DNA of 64,000 nt, from NCBI GenBank assembly GCA_029204225.1, contig CM055095.1, positions 27,038,161 through 27,102,160 on the forward strand, in the 5' to 3' direction. This document shows positions 46,596 to 57,700 of this stretch, one piece after another; position 1 is the stretch's first letter, and every line of letters starts with the position of its first letter. The notes beneath the pieces are model-generated. The model searched no databases, was not told the origin of the DNA, and saw only the letters and a program-made list of their open reading frames with translations. Both the position numbers and the translations under genes were made by a program. The DNA is from Diphasiastrum complanatum. Taxonomy: Eukaryota; Streptophyta; Lycopodiopsida; Lycopodiales; Lycopodiaceae.

Positions 46596-47457
46596 TGTTG
46601 AAAATTGTCACTTCTCACTTGACATTGGTTCATGTAAATATTGATCAAACATTAGAATATGTTGATGATATGATTTCACACGTGTGGAGCATGTTCCCAT
46701 GTGTGAAAGGATGTACTTTTCATGTTTGTATATATCCAAATTGATTTTGTATCATTCTAGTTAGTGTGAACATGAAATGACTAGTTTTTAGTCAAGTTGA
46801 CTAGTCACCTACAAATTAGCTTTTCCTTGCATGTGCATGAGTAAATGCTCCCACATGGCAAGTGGATGTTCACATGTGTGTATAGAGTACTAGAAGATAA
46901 GAGTTGACCATTTTCCTTAGATCCTATTTTGTACGGAATATTCCTATATTCTAGGAGACTAGCTTTTTGGATTTTAGTCATATTCTAGAAGGTCAACTAT
47001 TGGATAAGGATCAAGGATGGATCAAATGGATAGATATGAGTGATGTGGCACTCTTCACACGTGTGAAGGCCTGCTGGACTGTACCAGACTCATGGATGTA
47101 CTTGATCCATAAAAGGATCATCATTTTGCTAAGAAAATTGATGAGACTTTTGCACTCTACACTTTTGTGAGATTTCTAGTCATTTGTCTTGTGATTTTTA
47201 TGCATGATTGCTATCTAGTATCATTGTACTTGTTGTTTCAGGTGCAGGCCGTACAGTGGACAGTACTCCACACGTGTGAAGCCGCTCTCACTAAAAAATG
47301 ATGTGTTGATCCATTGCTCTTGCTTAAATCCAAGTGTAGTGAATCTAGATCAAGATCTAATGTGTAGAACTTGATAGATTCATTGATTAAGCAACCAATA
47401 ACTCTCTATGATTGTAAAGTACAATCATTATTGTCCTAAAAACTGTAAAATTTATCA
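46596..47457 (+). repeat. Copia-I 5' LTR
   Basis: It starts TGTTGAAAATTG and ends AAAATTTATCA, 862 bp. It contains TATA-like GTATATATCC near 46727, the perfect palindrome TTCACACGTGTGAA at 47054-47067, and further CACACGTGTG copies near 46657 and 47270. Confidence 0.95.
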
Positions 47458-47474
47458 TGGTATCAGAGCTAAGT
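47458..47474 (+). other. Copia-I primer-binding site
   Basis: TGGTATCAGAGCTAAGT starts at the base after the LTR; initiator-tRNA-Met type. A 580-bp leader follows, with another TTCACACGTGTGAA at 47619-47632. Confidence 0.9.
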
Positions 47475-48053
47475 AAGAGAGTGATCATTGAATCATAAAT
47501 CTTGTAAAGATCATTGGCAAAATTTGTTTTTTGGCCAATACTAGTGAGGGCGAGTTCTTCTAGAGTGATAGCTTGTAATCATTTGGATCAAAACGACTTG
47601 GAGGCTGTGTATGTACTTTTCACACGTGTGAAACCGTACAACAACTTTCAATTCAAGTTACTTTGTGTTTTTTGGTCCCAAAATCACAATACTAGTTCAT
47701 TTTTGGTGCTTTTTGAAGCATAGTATTGATCTAGATTCATTCTAACTAATGCCTATGACCAAATAGTGTTTTGGATCATTGAAGCATTTCTTTTTAGAGT
47801 CTAAGATCAGATCTAAGAGGCTGATTTGTTCAGATCCTTAGTTGAAGTGAAATCTCTAAGAAAAGTGTAAAGCAATTTTTTTTGTGAGAGTGAAAGCTAG
47901 AAATTTTTGGTAAGATCTTTGAGTATCATTCAAGCTTGTGTGTTAGTTTGATAGAGACAAGCCTATAGGCATTCTAGTAAGCTTTAGGCCACTTCATAGA
48001 TCTTTTAAAATTCAAAAATCTTTGTGATTTTTAAAAAGAGCATTCATTCTAAA

Positions 48054-51000
48054 ATGTCATCCATGGGTGGATATTTGATGGAACCAAGTGAGAGACTCAC
48101 TTCCACAAATTATTCCATTTGGAAAGTGAGAATGGAATCACTCCTAGTGATCCATGATCTATATGACATAGTTCAAGGAGTAGAGGAAGAGCCTCAAACT
48201 CCCCAAGAACAAGCCAAATACAAGAAGAGAGCAAGATTAGCTCTACATTGCATAAAGTTAAATGTATGCAATGACCTCTTGAAAGAGGTGTCTTCTTGTA
48301 CCTCATCCAAAGAGGCTTGGGATTCATTAAAGAGCATTTATGAATCCAACAATACTTCAAGAATCCTCATGCTAAGAAATCAAGTTTTCCAAAGCATGAA
48401 AGGAAGTGGAGAGAGTGGACAAGAGTATGTTCTTAGGATCAAATCTCTTAACAAGGAGTTAAGTGCAATAGGAGAGAAGATCCAAGATCAAGAACTAGTA
48501 CAAATCATTTTGAATGGTCTAAGTGATGAGTTTACCAACTTAGTCCAATCATTTGCCATTCAAGACTCTCTTCCATCCATTGAAAAGTTGCACAATGTTC
48601 TTGTGGCCGAGGAGAGTAGGCTTCTACACCTCAAGACAAGAATGGATAGCATGTCACTTAATGGAGGAGAGGAGAAAGCTAACTTTACATCTAAAGGCAA
48701 GAAAAAGCAAAATCCATTCAAGAAAAATCAAGGCAAGGAGGCCGAGATGAAGAATGGAGGATCTACCTCCAAAGGCAAAGTGAAGAACAAGGCAAAACTA
48801 AAGTGTTTCTTTTGTGGAAAGAAAGGACACTTTGCCTCAGAATGCTACTTGAAGAAGAATCAACAAGCCAAAGGAGATCAAGGGAACATTGCTCAAGAGG
48901 AAGAATATGAGGATGGATTCAACACATCCTTAATGGTTGCATCTACACCAACTTCAAGTCAAGACACATGGTGGATAGATAGTGGGGCTAGTTCCCACAT
49001 GTCCTTTAACAAGCATTATTTTTCTACTCTTCTATCTTGTAATGACTCTAAGAAGTCAATATACACTGCTAGTGATCAAGCATGCAAGATAGATGGCATA
49101 GGATCTATACCTCTTTGTTTAGGCACATCTAAAAGGATAGATCTAGATAATGTTTTGTATGTTCCTACCATTTCAAGAAACTTGCTTAGTGTAGGACAAT
49201 TAATGGACAATGGACTAGATGTACATTTCAAGAATGGAGTTTGTTCCATCTTGAAAAATGATAAGTGCATAGCTAGTGGCATTAAGCAAGGTAGACTTTT
49301 CAAGTTGGATGCTAATGTTGCAAGTGAAAGTGTGAACTTGGCTAGGGAGGAGCTAACTCAAGTGGAGCTTTGGCATAAGAGATTAGGCCATCCTAATCTT
49401 CAATCTATGGAGTCAATGGCAAGCAAGGAACTAGCTCTCGGCCTACCAAGAGCTTTCAAGAAGTGTGGAAAAATGTGTGAGGCATGTGGCCTTGCAAAGT
49501 CACACAAATCTTCTTACAAGAAATCTTCATCAAGATCTCTCTCTCCCTTGGATCTCATACATTCTGATGTACATAGTTTTTCACATGCAAGTAATGGAGG
49601 TGCCTTGATGTATGTAACTTTTATAGATGATTGTACTAGATTCACATGGATTGAGTTACTATCAAAGAAAAATCTTGTTTATGAAGCTTTCATTAAGTTC
49701 AAGTCTCTAGTAGAGAAACAACTTAGTACTTCTATCAAAGCACTAAGATGTGATAATGGAGGAGAGTACACCTCCAATAAAATGAAAGACTTTTGTGAGA
49801 TCAATGGTATTAAGTTACAATACACTTGTTCCTACACCCCTCAACAAAATGGGGTGGCCGAGAGGAAAAATAGGAGTCTATGTGAGTGTGCAAAGTCCTT
49901 GAGGCTTGATGCATCACTTCCCATCTCATTTTGGGGAGAAGCCATAACATGTGCTAATTATTTGTGTAATAGACTTCCTAGTAGTGCTATAGATGGGATC
50001 TCACCTTATCAAGCCTTGTTTGATAAGAAACCCAATGTAAAATATTTTAAGATCTTTGGATGTACTTGTTATGTACACATTCCTTTGGAGACTAGAAGGA
50101 AAGAAGATGCTACCTCCTTCAAAGGAATCTTTGTTGGCTATGGAGAAAATAGCAAGGGATATAGGATATATGATCCTACATCCAAGAAAGTAAAGGTAAG
50201 CAAGGATGTACTTTTTGATGAGTCACAATTTGCTAAGAGCTTGTCAAATGGATCTAACCCATTGTGCATTGAAGATCTTGACAAATCCGAGGAGGATCTT
50301 GACAAACCCGAGGAGGATCATGACAAACCCGAGGATGGAGATTTGGATCCAAGTCAAAAGGGGCCAAGAAGATCATCAAGGAGCAAGGCCGAGCCCTCAA
50401 GGCTTACCTATGTGGACAAGGGAAAGCAAAAGGAAGGCTCTACATCTTCTACCTCTTACTCTTTTTTAGCTACATTGATTGAAGAACCATCATCTTTTGA
50501 AGAAGCATGTAAATCTAAAGTTTGGAGAGATGCAATGCAAGTAGAGTATGATGCATTAGAAGAAAATCATACTTGGAATCTTGTAAATCTTCCAAGAGGA
50601 AAGAAACCACTTGCATGTAAGTGGATTTATAGAATTAAGTACAATCAAGATGGATCTATTAGTAAATACAAAGCTAGGCTTGTTGCTAAGGGATTTCTTC
50701 AAATAAAAGGATTGGATTATGAAGAAACATTTGCACCTGTAGCTAAGCTTGTAACTATTAGATTAATCATTTGCATTGCTACTTTGTTCAAATGGGATCT
50801 CTACCAAATGGATGTGACAAATGCCTTCTTGAATGGCTTCTTAGAAGAGGAAATCTACATGATGCAACCCGAGGGCTTCATCAAGATTGGTGAGGAGCAA
50901 AAGGTGTGCTACTTAAGGAAGAGCCTATATGGCTTGAAGCAAGCACCTAGAGCTTGGTACTCTAGGTTGCATGATTTTCTCTATTCCCTTGGCTTTGTAC

Positions 51001-52034
51001 TAAGTGCTTATGAACCTTCTTTATATTTCAAATGTAATGAAGGAAAGATCATCATTTTGGTTCTTTATGTTGATGACATCATTATGACAGGAAATGATGA
51101 TGATGGCATAGGCAAAGTAAAAGTTGACTTATCTAGTGAGTTCAAGATGGTAGATCTAGGCTTCCTAAAGTTTATACTTGGGATAGAAGTGTCTAGAAGT
51201 AGCAATTGTACTTTCATAAGTCAATCTAAGTATGCTACTTCCATTCTTGAAAGATTTGGTATGAAAGATTGTAAGGGGATTGACACCCCTATGGAGCATG
51301 TTGTGAAAGCAACTAATGAAGGTGATGAAGCATCCTTTGAGGACATCACTCTCTTTAGGAAGCTTATAGGCTCTCTAATCTATTTAACCATCACTAGACC
51401 TGACTTAAGTTTTTGTGTAAGCAAGTTGAGTCAAAGTATGCAAGCTCCTTTAATTCATCATTGGAAAAGTGCCAAGAGAGTACTTAGATATGTTTCTAGT
51501 ACTAGATTTTTTGGTATACTTTATGAAGGATCTAACTTGCACTTGAGAGCCTACTCGGATTCAGATTTTGCAGGTGACAAGATGGATAGGAAGTCCATTA
51601 GTGCATTTGCAACATTTCTTTGTGGAGGAGTGATATCTTGGCTTTCCAAAAAGCAAGATACAATCTCACTATCTTCTTGTGAAGCCGAGTACAAGGCATT
51701 GACTTCAACAACCAAAGAGCTCTTATGGCTAAGAAGACTCTTGATGGAACTACATGTGCTAGAGGCCGAGGAGATCCCTTACATATTTTGTGACAATCAA
51801 GCTTCTCAACAAATTGCTTCAAATCCTATCTTCCATGCTAGAACAAAGCATATTGAGATAGCTCACCACTTTGTGAGGGAGAAGGTACAATCCAAGGAAG
51901 TGCAACTACATCATGTACCATCATCCGAATGCATAGCTGATATCTTAACCAAACCATTGTCCAAAGATCCATTTTTTAAGTTAAGATATGCTCTTGGAAT
52001 TGTAGATAGATGTACACTAGATTTGCCAAGTTAG
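48054..52034 (+). CDS. Copia-I Gag-Pol polyprotein
   Basis: A single open frame of 1326 codons. ATG at 48054 (MSSMGGYLMEPSERL) is chosen because the frame upstream starts only with GTG and because sister families start at the same motif. Domains: Gag capsid (1-200), zinc knuckle CFFCGKKGHFASEC (about 251-264), protease DTWWIDSGASSHMS (about 304-317), GAG-pre-integrase LWHKRLGHPN (about 439), integrase with Asp505 (HSDVH), Asp567 (RCDNGGEY) and Glu603 (GVAERKN), spaced D-35-E, and RT with QMDVTNAFLNG and YVDD (about 1005). RNase H follows, with SDSDFAGDK, SCEAEY and FCDNQA. A short acidic repeat (DLDKSEED, DLDKPEED, DHDKPEDG) lies between integrase and RT. All catalytic residues are present. 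Gag and Pol share one frame, as is usual for plant copia. Confidence 0.95.
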   Translation: MSSMGGYLMEPSERLTSTNYSIWKVRMESLLVIHDLYDIVQGVEEEPQTPQEQAKYKKRARLALHCIKLNVCNDLLKEVSSCTSSKEAWDSLKSIYESNNTSRILMLRNQVFQSMKGSGESGQEYVLRIKSLNKELSAIGEKIQDQELVQIILNGLSDEFTNLVQSFAIQDSLPSIEKLHNVLVAEESRLLHLKTRMDSMSLNGGEEKANFTSKGKKKQNPFKKNQGKEAEMKNGGSTSKGKVKNKAKLKCFFCGKKGHFASECYLKKNQQAKGDQGNIAQEEEYEDGFNTSLMVASTPTSSQDTWWIDSGASSHMSFNKHYFSTLLSCNDSKKSIYTASDQACKIDGIGSIPLCLGTSKRIDLDNVLYVPTISRNLLSVGQLMDNGLDVHFKNGVCSILKNDKCIASGIKQGRLFKLDANVASESVNLAREELTQVELWHKRLGHPNLQSMESMASKELALGLPRAFKKCGKMCEACGLAKSHKSSYKKSSSRSLSPLDLIHSDVHSFSHASNGGALMYVTFIDDCTRFTWIELLSKKNLVYEAFIKFKSLVEKQLSTSIKALRCDNGGEYTSNKMKDFCEINGIKLQYTCSYTPQQNGVAERKNRSLCECAKSLRLDASLPISFWGEAITCANYLCNRLPSSAIDGISPYQALFDKKPNVKYFKIFGCTCYVHIPLETRRKEDATSFKGIFVGYGENSKGYRIYDPTSKKVKVSKDVLFDESQFAKSLSNGSNPLCIEDLDKSEEDLDKPEEDHDKPEDGDLDPSQKGPRRSSRSKAEPSRLTYVDKGKQKEGSTSSTSYSFLATLIEEPSSFEEACKSKVWRDAMQVEYDALEENHTWNLVNLPRGKKPLACKWIYRIKYNQDGSISKYKARLVAKGFLQIKGLDYEETFAPVAKLVTIRLIICIATLFKWDLYQMDVTNAFLNGFLEEEIYMMQPEGFIKIGEEQKVCYLRKSLYGLKQAPRAWYSRLHDFLYSLGFVLSAYEPSLYFKCNEGKIIILVLYVDDIIMTGNDDDGIGKVKVDLSSEFKMVDLGFLKFILGIEVSRSSNCTFISQSKYATSILERFGMKDCKGIDTPMEHVVKATNEGDEASFEDITLFRKLIGSLIYLTITRPDLSFCVSKLSQSMQAPLIHHWKSAKRVLRYVSSTRFFGILYEGSNLHLRAYSDSDFAGDKMDRKSISAFATFLCGGVISWLSKKQDTISLSSCEAEYKALTSTTKELLWLRRLLMELHVLEAEEIPYIFCDNQASQQIASNPIFHARTKHIEIAHHFVREKVQSKEVQLHHVPSSECIADILTKPLSKDPFFKLRYALGIVDRCTLDLPS

Positions 52035-52035
52035 A

Positions 52036-52047
52036 AGTGAGGAGGAG
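52036..52047 (+). other. Copia-I polypurine tract
   Basis: AGTGAGGAGGAG directly precedes the 3' LTR and follows the stop codon closely. Confidence 0.9.
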
Positions 52048-52909
52048 TGTTGAAAATTGTCACTTCTCACTTGACATTGGTTCATGTAAATATTGATCAA
52101 ACATTAGAATATGTTGATGATATGATTTCACACGTGTGGAGCATGTTCCCATGTGTGAAAGGATGTACTTTTCATGTTTGTATATATCCAAATTGATTTT
52201 GTATCATTCTAGTTAGTGTGAACATGAAATGACTAGTTTTTAGTCAAGTTGACTAGTCACCTACAAATTAGCTTTTCCTTGCATGTGCATGAGTAAATGC
52301 TCCCACATGGCAAGTGGATGTTCACATGTGTGTATAGAGTACTAGAAGATAAGAGTTGACCATTTTCCTTAGATCCTATTTTGTAGGGAATATTCCTATA
52401 TTCTAGGAGACTAGCTTTTTGGATTTTAGTCATATTCTAGAAGGTCAACTATTGGATAAGGATCAAGGATGGATCAAATGGATAGATATGAGTGATGTGG
52501 CACTCTTCACACGTGTGAAGGCCTGCTGGACTGTACCAGACTCATGGATGTACTTGATCCATAAAAGGATCATCATTTTGCTAAGAAAATTGATGAGACT
52601 TTTGCACTCTACACTTTTGTGAGATTTCTAGTCATTTGTCTTGTGATTTTTATGCATGATTGCTATCTAGTATCATTGTACTTGTTGTTTCAGGTGCAGG
52701 CCGTACAGTGGACAGTACTCCACACGTGTGAAGGCGCTCTCACTAAAAAATGATGTGTTGATCCATTGCTCTTGCTTAAATCCAAGTGTAGTGAATCTAG
52801 ATCAAGATCTAATGTGTAGAACTTGATAGATTCATTGATTAAGCAACCAATAACTCTCTATGATTGTAAAGTACAATCATTATTGTCCTAAAAACTGTAA
52901 AATTTATCA
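52048..52909 (+). repeat. Copia-I 3' LTR
   Basis: 862 bp, identical to the 5' LTR except for two substitutions seen by eye. It ends AAAATTTATCA, followed by the TCATG duplication. Confidence 0.95.
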
Positions 52910-52914
52910 TCATG
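52910..52914 (+). other. Copia-I target-site duplication, right copy
   Basis: TCATG, an exact copy of 46591-46595. Confidence 0.9.
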
Positions 52915-54025
52915 GCCTCCCGAGATCTGGCACTTTTTCTACATCGTCCTCTTACACTGGTGACCTATTCTTACTGCAGTTCAAGAACCACTCCAAGACA
53001 CAATTAGCCAATGACATTTTCCTCCGTCTTGGTTTTAATCTCTTGCATCTTCTGGAACACCAACATGAGAGCCTTATACGTGCTGCCTATTCTTCCTACT
53101 CTGATGAATTCCACACTTTCCATATTTCGTCCCAAGATGGTAGCTACGTCACCATTGATATTACACCAGCCAGGATCCAACCGATTGGATTTTTTTATTC
53201 TGGCAAATCAATTCAAGGAAAGGGCACCAGCTATGACCTGAATTATTTCAAGACATTCATATTTGATGACGGCAAAACCACCGCTCACACCCATGATGGC
53301 ATCGCCACAAAACTGATCAAAGATCCCAGTTACGAGCAGTCATAGAGATCCTTCTCATTTTGATGGAGGTCCACATCGTTCGCATGGATCACATTCCTCC
53401 AAGCGACCTTTTTGCACTCACCATGACACTGAGTGACCCCACTCACACATTTAAGTGGGCAGAAAAGATTGTCGAGAAACTTTGCGTGGCCCTCAAACAA
53501 CGTAAGGAAACCACTAAATTACCTCCTACAGATGATCCTCCAGCAACACATGGGCCAATAGCCATACTCAAGGAGCTGAAAACACTATTTTCTAGCACCA
53601 GAAAATGAGCCAGCCCCCAGGTAACAGATCCTCAACCATATTCACCCACCAAGAAGCAGAAAGACAAGGCGGTCAGCAGTACTGAAGTCGTCAAATCTAT
53701 TAGGATTTATTTAGTGACATTGAGACCGAGTATGCTGAATCCGGCGGGAGCCTTAAACCCTCTCAGGTCCCAAAGGAGGTCTTAGCCCAACAAGAAGCCC
53801 TACTCCAACAGGTTGCGGCAAGAAGACAGGCGGTAGCAACAGCAGGCAGCTCTGAGGATGTCGGCGCATTCAGTCGGTGGAATTCCAAGTACTTCAGCAG
53901 TCTAGACAACTATGCCTCCACCCACCACCTCTCTACCACTACAGACACCACTTGCTACCACTTCCACACTTTCCATCACACTTAACACTGGGTCTGACTC
54001 TACTATTCCACCAAAACCTTTTTTG

Positions 54026-54030
54026 GTATC
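54026..54030 (+). other. Copia-D target-site duplication, left copy
   Basis: GTATC, repeated exactly at 60158-60162. Confidence 0.9.
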
Positions 54031-54767
54031 TGTTAAATTTCACACGTGTGGATTGTCCACTACATGTACTTGTGATCTCCTAAGGTGTGTAGATGCACCA
54101 AGATCAAGACTAGATTGAGATTCAAGATCAATCTTGAATCCTATGGCAAAAACACACTACTACATGCATTCAATCACTTTCAACTCTCACTCACACGTGT
54201 GGGAAGTATTCAAAAAATAATCTAAGTAAAAACAAGCTGCTCTCCTCGGGTAGAGAGAGAAAATGCATCAAGAGCTCTCGGGTAGAGAGAGAAAGCTAGA
54301 AATCCAATAACTCACAAAATCCATGAAATCACCAAATCAATTGACATCAAAATGAGGAGTACAATGATACTAGTAGGTCCACGAGCTACCACTATGCTTA
54401 ACTATGATTGGACCACATTTTGTCACCTCTTGATCCTATTGGATCATTGATCTATGCACCTCTTAATTCTATTGGACTATATTCAAGCACACCTCAATTT
54501 CCTATTGGACCTCACAAGGTTCCACCTCTATATCCTATTGGACCTCTTGGAATTCATCAAACAAAAACTTTACACTTGTCTACACTCTAATTAGCAAGTG
54601 TTTAGCCTCTTACTCTATTTTGGCTCAATAGTGGCATTACAAGTGGAAATGCATAATTTGCCATCTATGCCAAATTTATTCCTATCAACATCCTACACCT
54701 AGATGCTTGATGTAAAAAACATAAGACCCCTATATCTAACATAGATAATCTTTTTCAATTCTTCACA
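54031..54767 (-). repeat. Copia-D 3' LTR
   Basis: On the minus strand it starts TGTGAAGAATTG and ends GTGTGAAATTTAACA, 737 bp. It differs from the other LTR at six sites; at one of them (54597) CAAGTG replaces the CACGTG present near 59987. CACACGTGTG copies lie near 54041 and 54192. Confidence 0.95.
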
Positions 54768-54775
54768 CTCCTCCT
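54768..54775 (-). other. Copia-D polypurine tract
   Basis: Minus strand AGGAGGAG directly before TGTGAAG. Confidence 0.85.
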
Positions 54776-54785
54776 AAAAAATTAT

Positions 54786-57700
54786 CTATGAAGATTTGAG
54801 CATTGATCTTGATATAACTCCAAGATTAGATCTATGCTTGATGAAAGCACTTTTGCTCAAAGGCTTGGTGAGTAGATCGGCAATACAAGAGGACGAGTTG
54901 ACATGCTCCAAATAGATTTCTCCTCCAATAAGCTTTTCTCTCACAAAATGGTGTGCCACTTCTATGTGCTTGCTTCTTGCATGAAATATGGGATTATTGG
55001 CAAGAGCTTGGGCCGAGATGTTATCACACTTGATCATTGGTAGATCATCCTCCTTGATGCACTTTAGTTCCATTAATAACCTCTTGATCCAAAGCACTTC
55101 TTTGGTAGTTGTAGTGAGTGCTTTGTACTCGGCCTCACATGAAGAGAGAGATATAGTATCTTGCTTTTTGGAAAGCCAAGATATTAGATTGCCTCCAAGA
55201 AAGATAGTGTATGCACTAATAGACTTTCGATCCATCTTGTCACTTGCAAAGTCCGAATCCGAGTAGCCAATAATGGATAGATCTTCACTTTTATAGAGTA
55301 GACCATAATCACAAGATGAAGATACATATCTCAGAATCATCTTGGTCATCTTACAATTATGGATCTTAGGTTCTTGCATAAATTGACTCAATTTGTGCAC
55401 ACCTTACCAAGATCGGGCCTAGTAATGGTAAGCCAAATCAAGGAGCCTACAAGACTCCTAAAAAGTGTGATGTCCTCAAAGGATCTTTCATCACCTTTAT
55501 TAGGATCTTTTACAATTTGCTCCATTGGAGTATCTATGCTCTTAGAATTTTCCATATGGAATTTTTTCAACATAGAGTGAGCATATCTAGATTGGCATAT
55601 AAAGACATGATTTTCATAAAAATCAATTTCTAGGCCTAGGATGTAATGTATCTCTCCTAGATCTTGCATTTTAAACTCACATCCAAGTGCTAGCTTGGTT
55701 TCATCAACTAGCTTGATACAACTTCCACAAAGAATAATGTCATCAACATAAATTAGAAGAATGACAATATTGCTATCAACAAACTTTAGATACATGGAAG
55801 GATCATAGTCACTAAGAGTAAATCCTAGTGAGTTAAGAAAAGAGTTAACTTGAATACCATGATCTTGGTGCTTGCTTGAGTCCATAAAGACTTTTGAAGA
55901 GCAAGCACACTTTGGACTCATCCTTGATGAATCCTTGAGGTTGTTCCATATAGATCTCCTCCTCAAGATAACCATTTAGAAAAGCATTGGATACATCTAA
56001 TTGGAACACCTTCCACTTGAAAAAACAAGCAAGAGAAATAAGAATTCTTATTGTCATCATCTTTGCAACGGGTGCAAAGGTCTCCTCATAATCAAGACCA
56101 TGGATTTGAGCAAATCCTTTGGCACATAATCTTGCTTTATGCTTGTTGATGGTGCCATCATGATTGAACTTGATCCGAAATACCCACTTGCAACCAATCA
56201 CATGCTTGTTGGAAGAAGGATCCACAAGCTCCCAAGTATTGTTGGTGATCAATGCATCATACTCTTGCTTCATGGCATCATACCACTCCTTGGTATTGAG
56301 TGCCTCTTGTACATTCTTTGGCTCTTCATGAGAGACATAAAAAACATAATTAGTGGAATCAAGATCCACTTGTTTGCCTTTGTCAACATATGAGAGCCTC
56401 TTAGGCTCGGATCTATCTCTCATGGATCTTCTTGGTGAAAAAATCCGAGGAGAGTCTTCTTCAAATCTCGACCCCATCACATCATGATTGTCTTCAAAAT
56501 CAATAATTGATGATGCATCCATAGATTTCTTGATCTCGGCCTCTTCAAATGATGAGTGTTGATCTTCATGAAAGACAACATCTCTACTTTCAATAACTTG
56601 AGAAGTAGAGAGTATAAAGACTCTATAGGCCTTCTTGGTGGATGAGTATCCAACCATGATCCCTTTGCATGCACTAGGATCTTCCTTCTTCCTTGTTTCC
56701 AAGGGAATATGGACAAAGCAGAAGCATCCAAAAACTCTAAGGTGATCAACCTTAGGCTTCTTCAAAAATAAGATTTCATATGGTGACTTTCCTCCAAGAG
56801 CTATATGTGGGACCCTATTGCAAAGATAATTTGCACAATTGATGGCTTCTCCCCAAAAATCTTTGGGCAAAGATGCCTCAATTCTCATAGATTTTGCACA
56901 TTCACATAGAGATCTATTCTTTCTCTCGGCCCCTCCATTTTGAGATGGAGAGTAGGCACAAGAAAACTCTCTTTTAATGCCTTCAAGCTCACAAAAATCT
57001 TGAAATTTATTGGAGATATATTCACATCTCCATCACTTCTAAGACCTTTAATCTTGAATGAGAATTGCTTCTCTACATAAGCTTTGAAAATAAGGAAATG
57101 ATCAAACACCATAGATTTTGAAGCAAGAAGATATATCCAAGTGAATCTTGTGTAATCATCAATGAAAGTAACAAAACAAGTGGCTCCTCCCTTGCTTGTA
57201 GTTGATGAGAAATGCACATCCAAGTGGATTAACTCCAAAGGATGCTTGCTTTTGATAGAAGATCTTGTAAATGGCTTTTTGTGAGATTTAGCAATAGCAC
57301 AAGCCTCACAAGGCTTGATCTTCTTGGAGAATGACTTTGGCAAGCCAATATCTTTGGATTCTTTGATCATAGAGAGCATGGATTTGTAGTTGGGATGTCC
57401 CAACCTCCTATGCCATAATTCCTCCATAGAGAGCTTGTTCACAAGAGCAACATTACAAGCATTCACATACTCATTTGGATCTAGTTTATAGATGTCACCA
57501 AATCTAGATCCTAATTCAAGTATCTCATCATTCTTCTTGATAGTGCAAGTATCAGCATTGAATTTTACATCAAGGCCATTATCAAGCAATTGGCCAACAC
57601 TAATAAGATTCTTGGTAAGCTTAGGTACATAAAGAACTCTAGAGAGAGAAAGAACTTTAGAGGATGCAAGCTTCAAGGGAATGTTCCCTATGCCTTCAAT

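Larger units (their letters stand above)
46596..52909 (+). mobile_element. Copia-I: structurally intact, young Ty1/copia retrotransposon
   Basis: A complete 6314-bp element: two 862-bp LTRs, primer-binding site, one uninterrupted gag-pol, polypurine tract, and a perfect 5-bp target-site duplication. By reading the two LTRs side by side I found two differences (46934 C versus 52386 G; 47282 C versus 52734 G), so the insertion is recent. It disrupts unit E precisely at its start codon. It is the best candidate for an autonomous element in the window. Confidence 0.95.
52910..54030 (+). pseudogene. Unit E coding region, first part (unrecognised)
   Basis: The ATG reconstituted by the TCATG duplication (52912) has good context (TCATGGCC). 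Its own frame stops after about 31 codons. The longer protein-like frame (to 53345) runs from about 52930, through DLFLLQFKNHSKTQLANDIFL, LEHQHESLIRAAYSSY and YFKTFIFDDGKTTAH. The two frames can be reconciled by a two-base difference near the start, so decay is likely. A second frame at 53360-53608 (FALTMTLSDPTHTFKWAEKIV) is followed by Pro/Thr/Ser-rich text up to the Copia-D insertion. No known domain was recognised. The original reading frame continues at 60158 after the Copia-D insertion. Confidence 0.45.

Noticed and set aside
46967-47170. 67-codon frame present twice (also 52419-52622)
   Set aside because: Inside both Copia-I LTRs; explained by the LTR repeat.
54408-54590. 60-codon frame present twice (also 59798-59980)
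   Set aside because: Lies inside both Copia-D LTRs; the duplication is the LTR pair and not a gene family.
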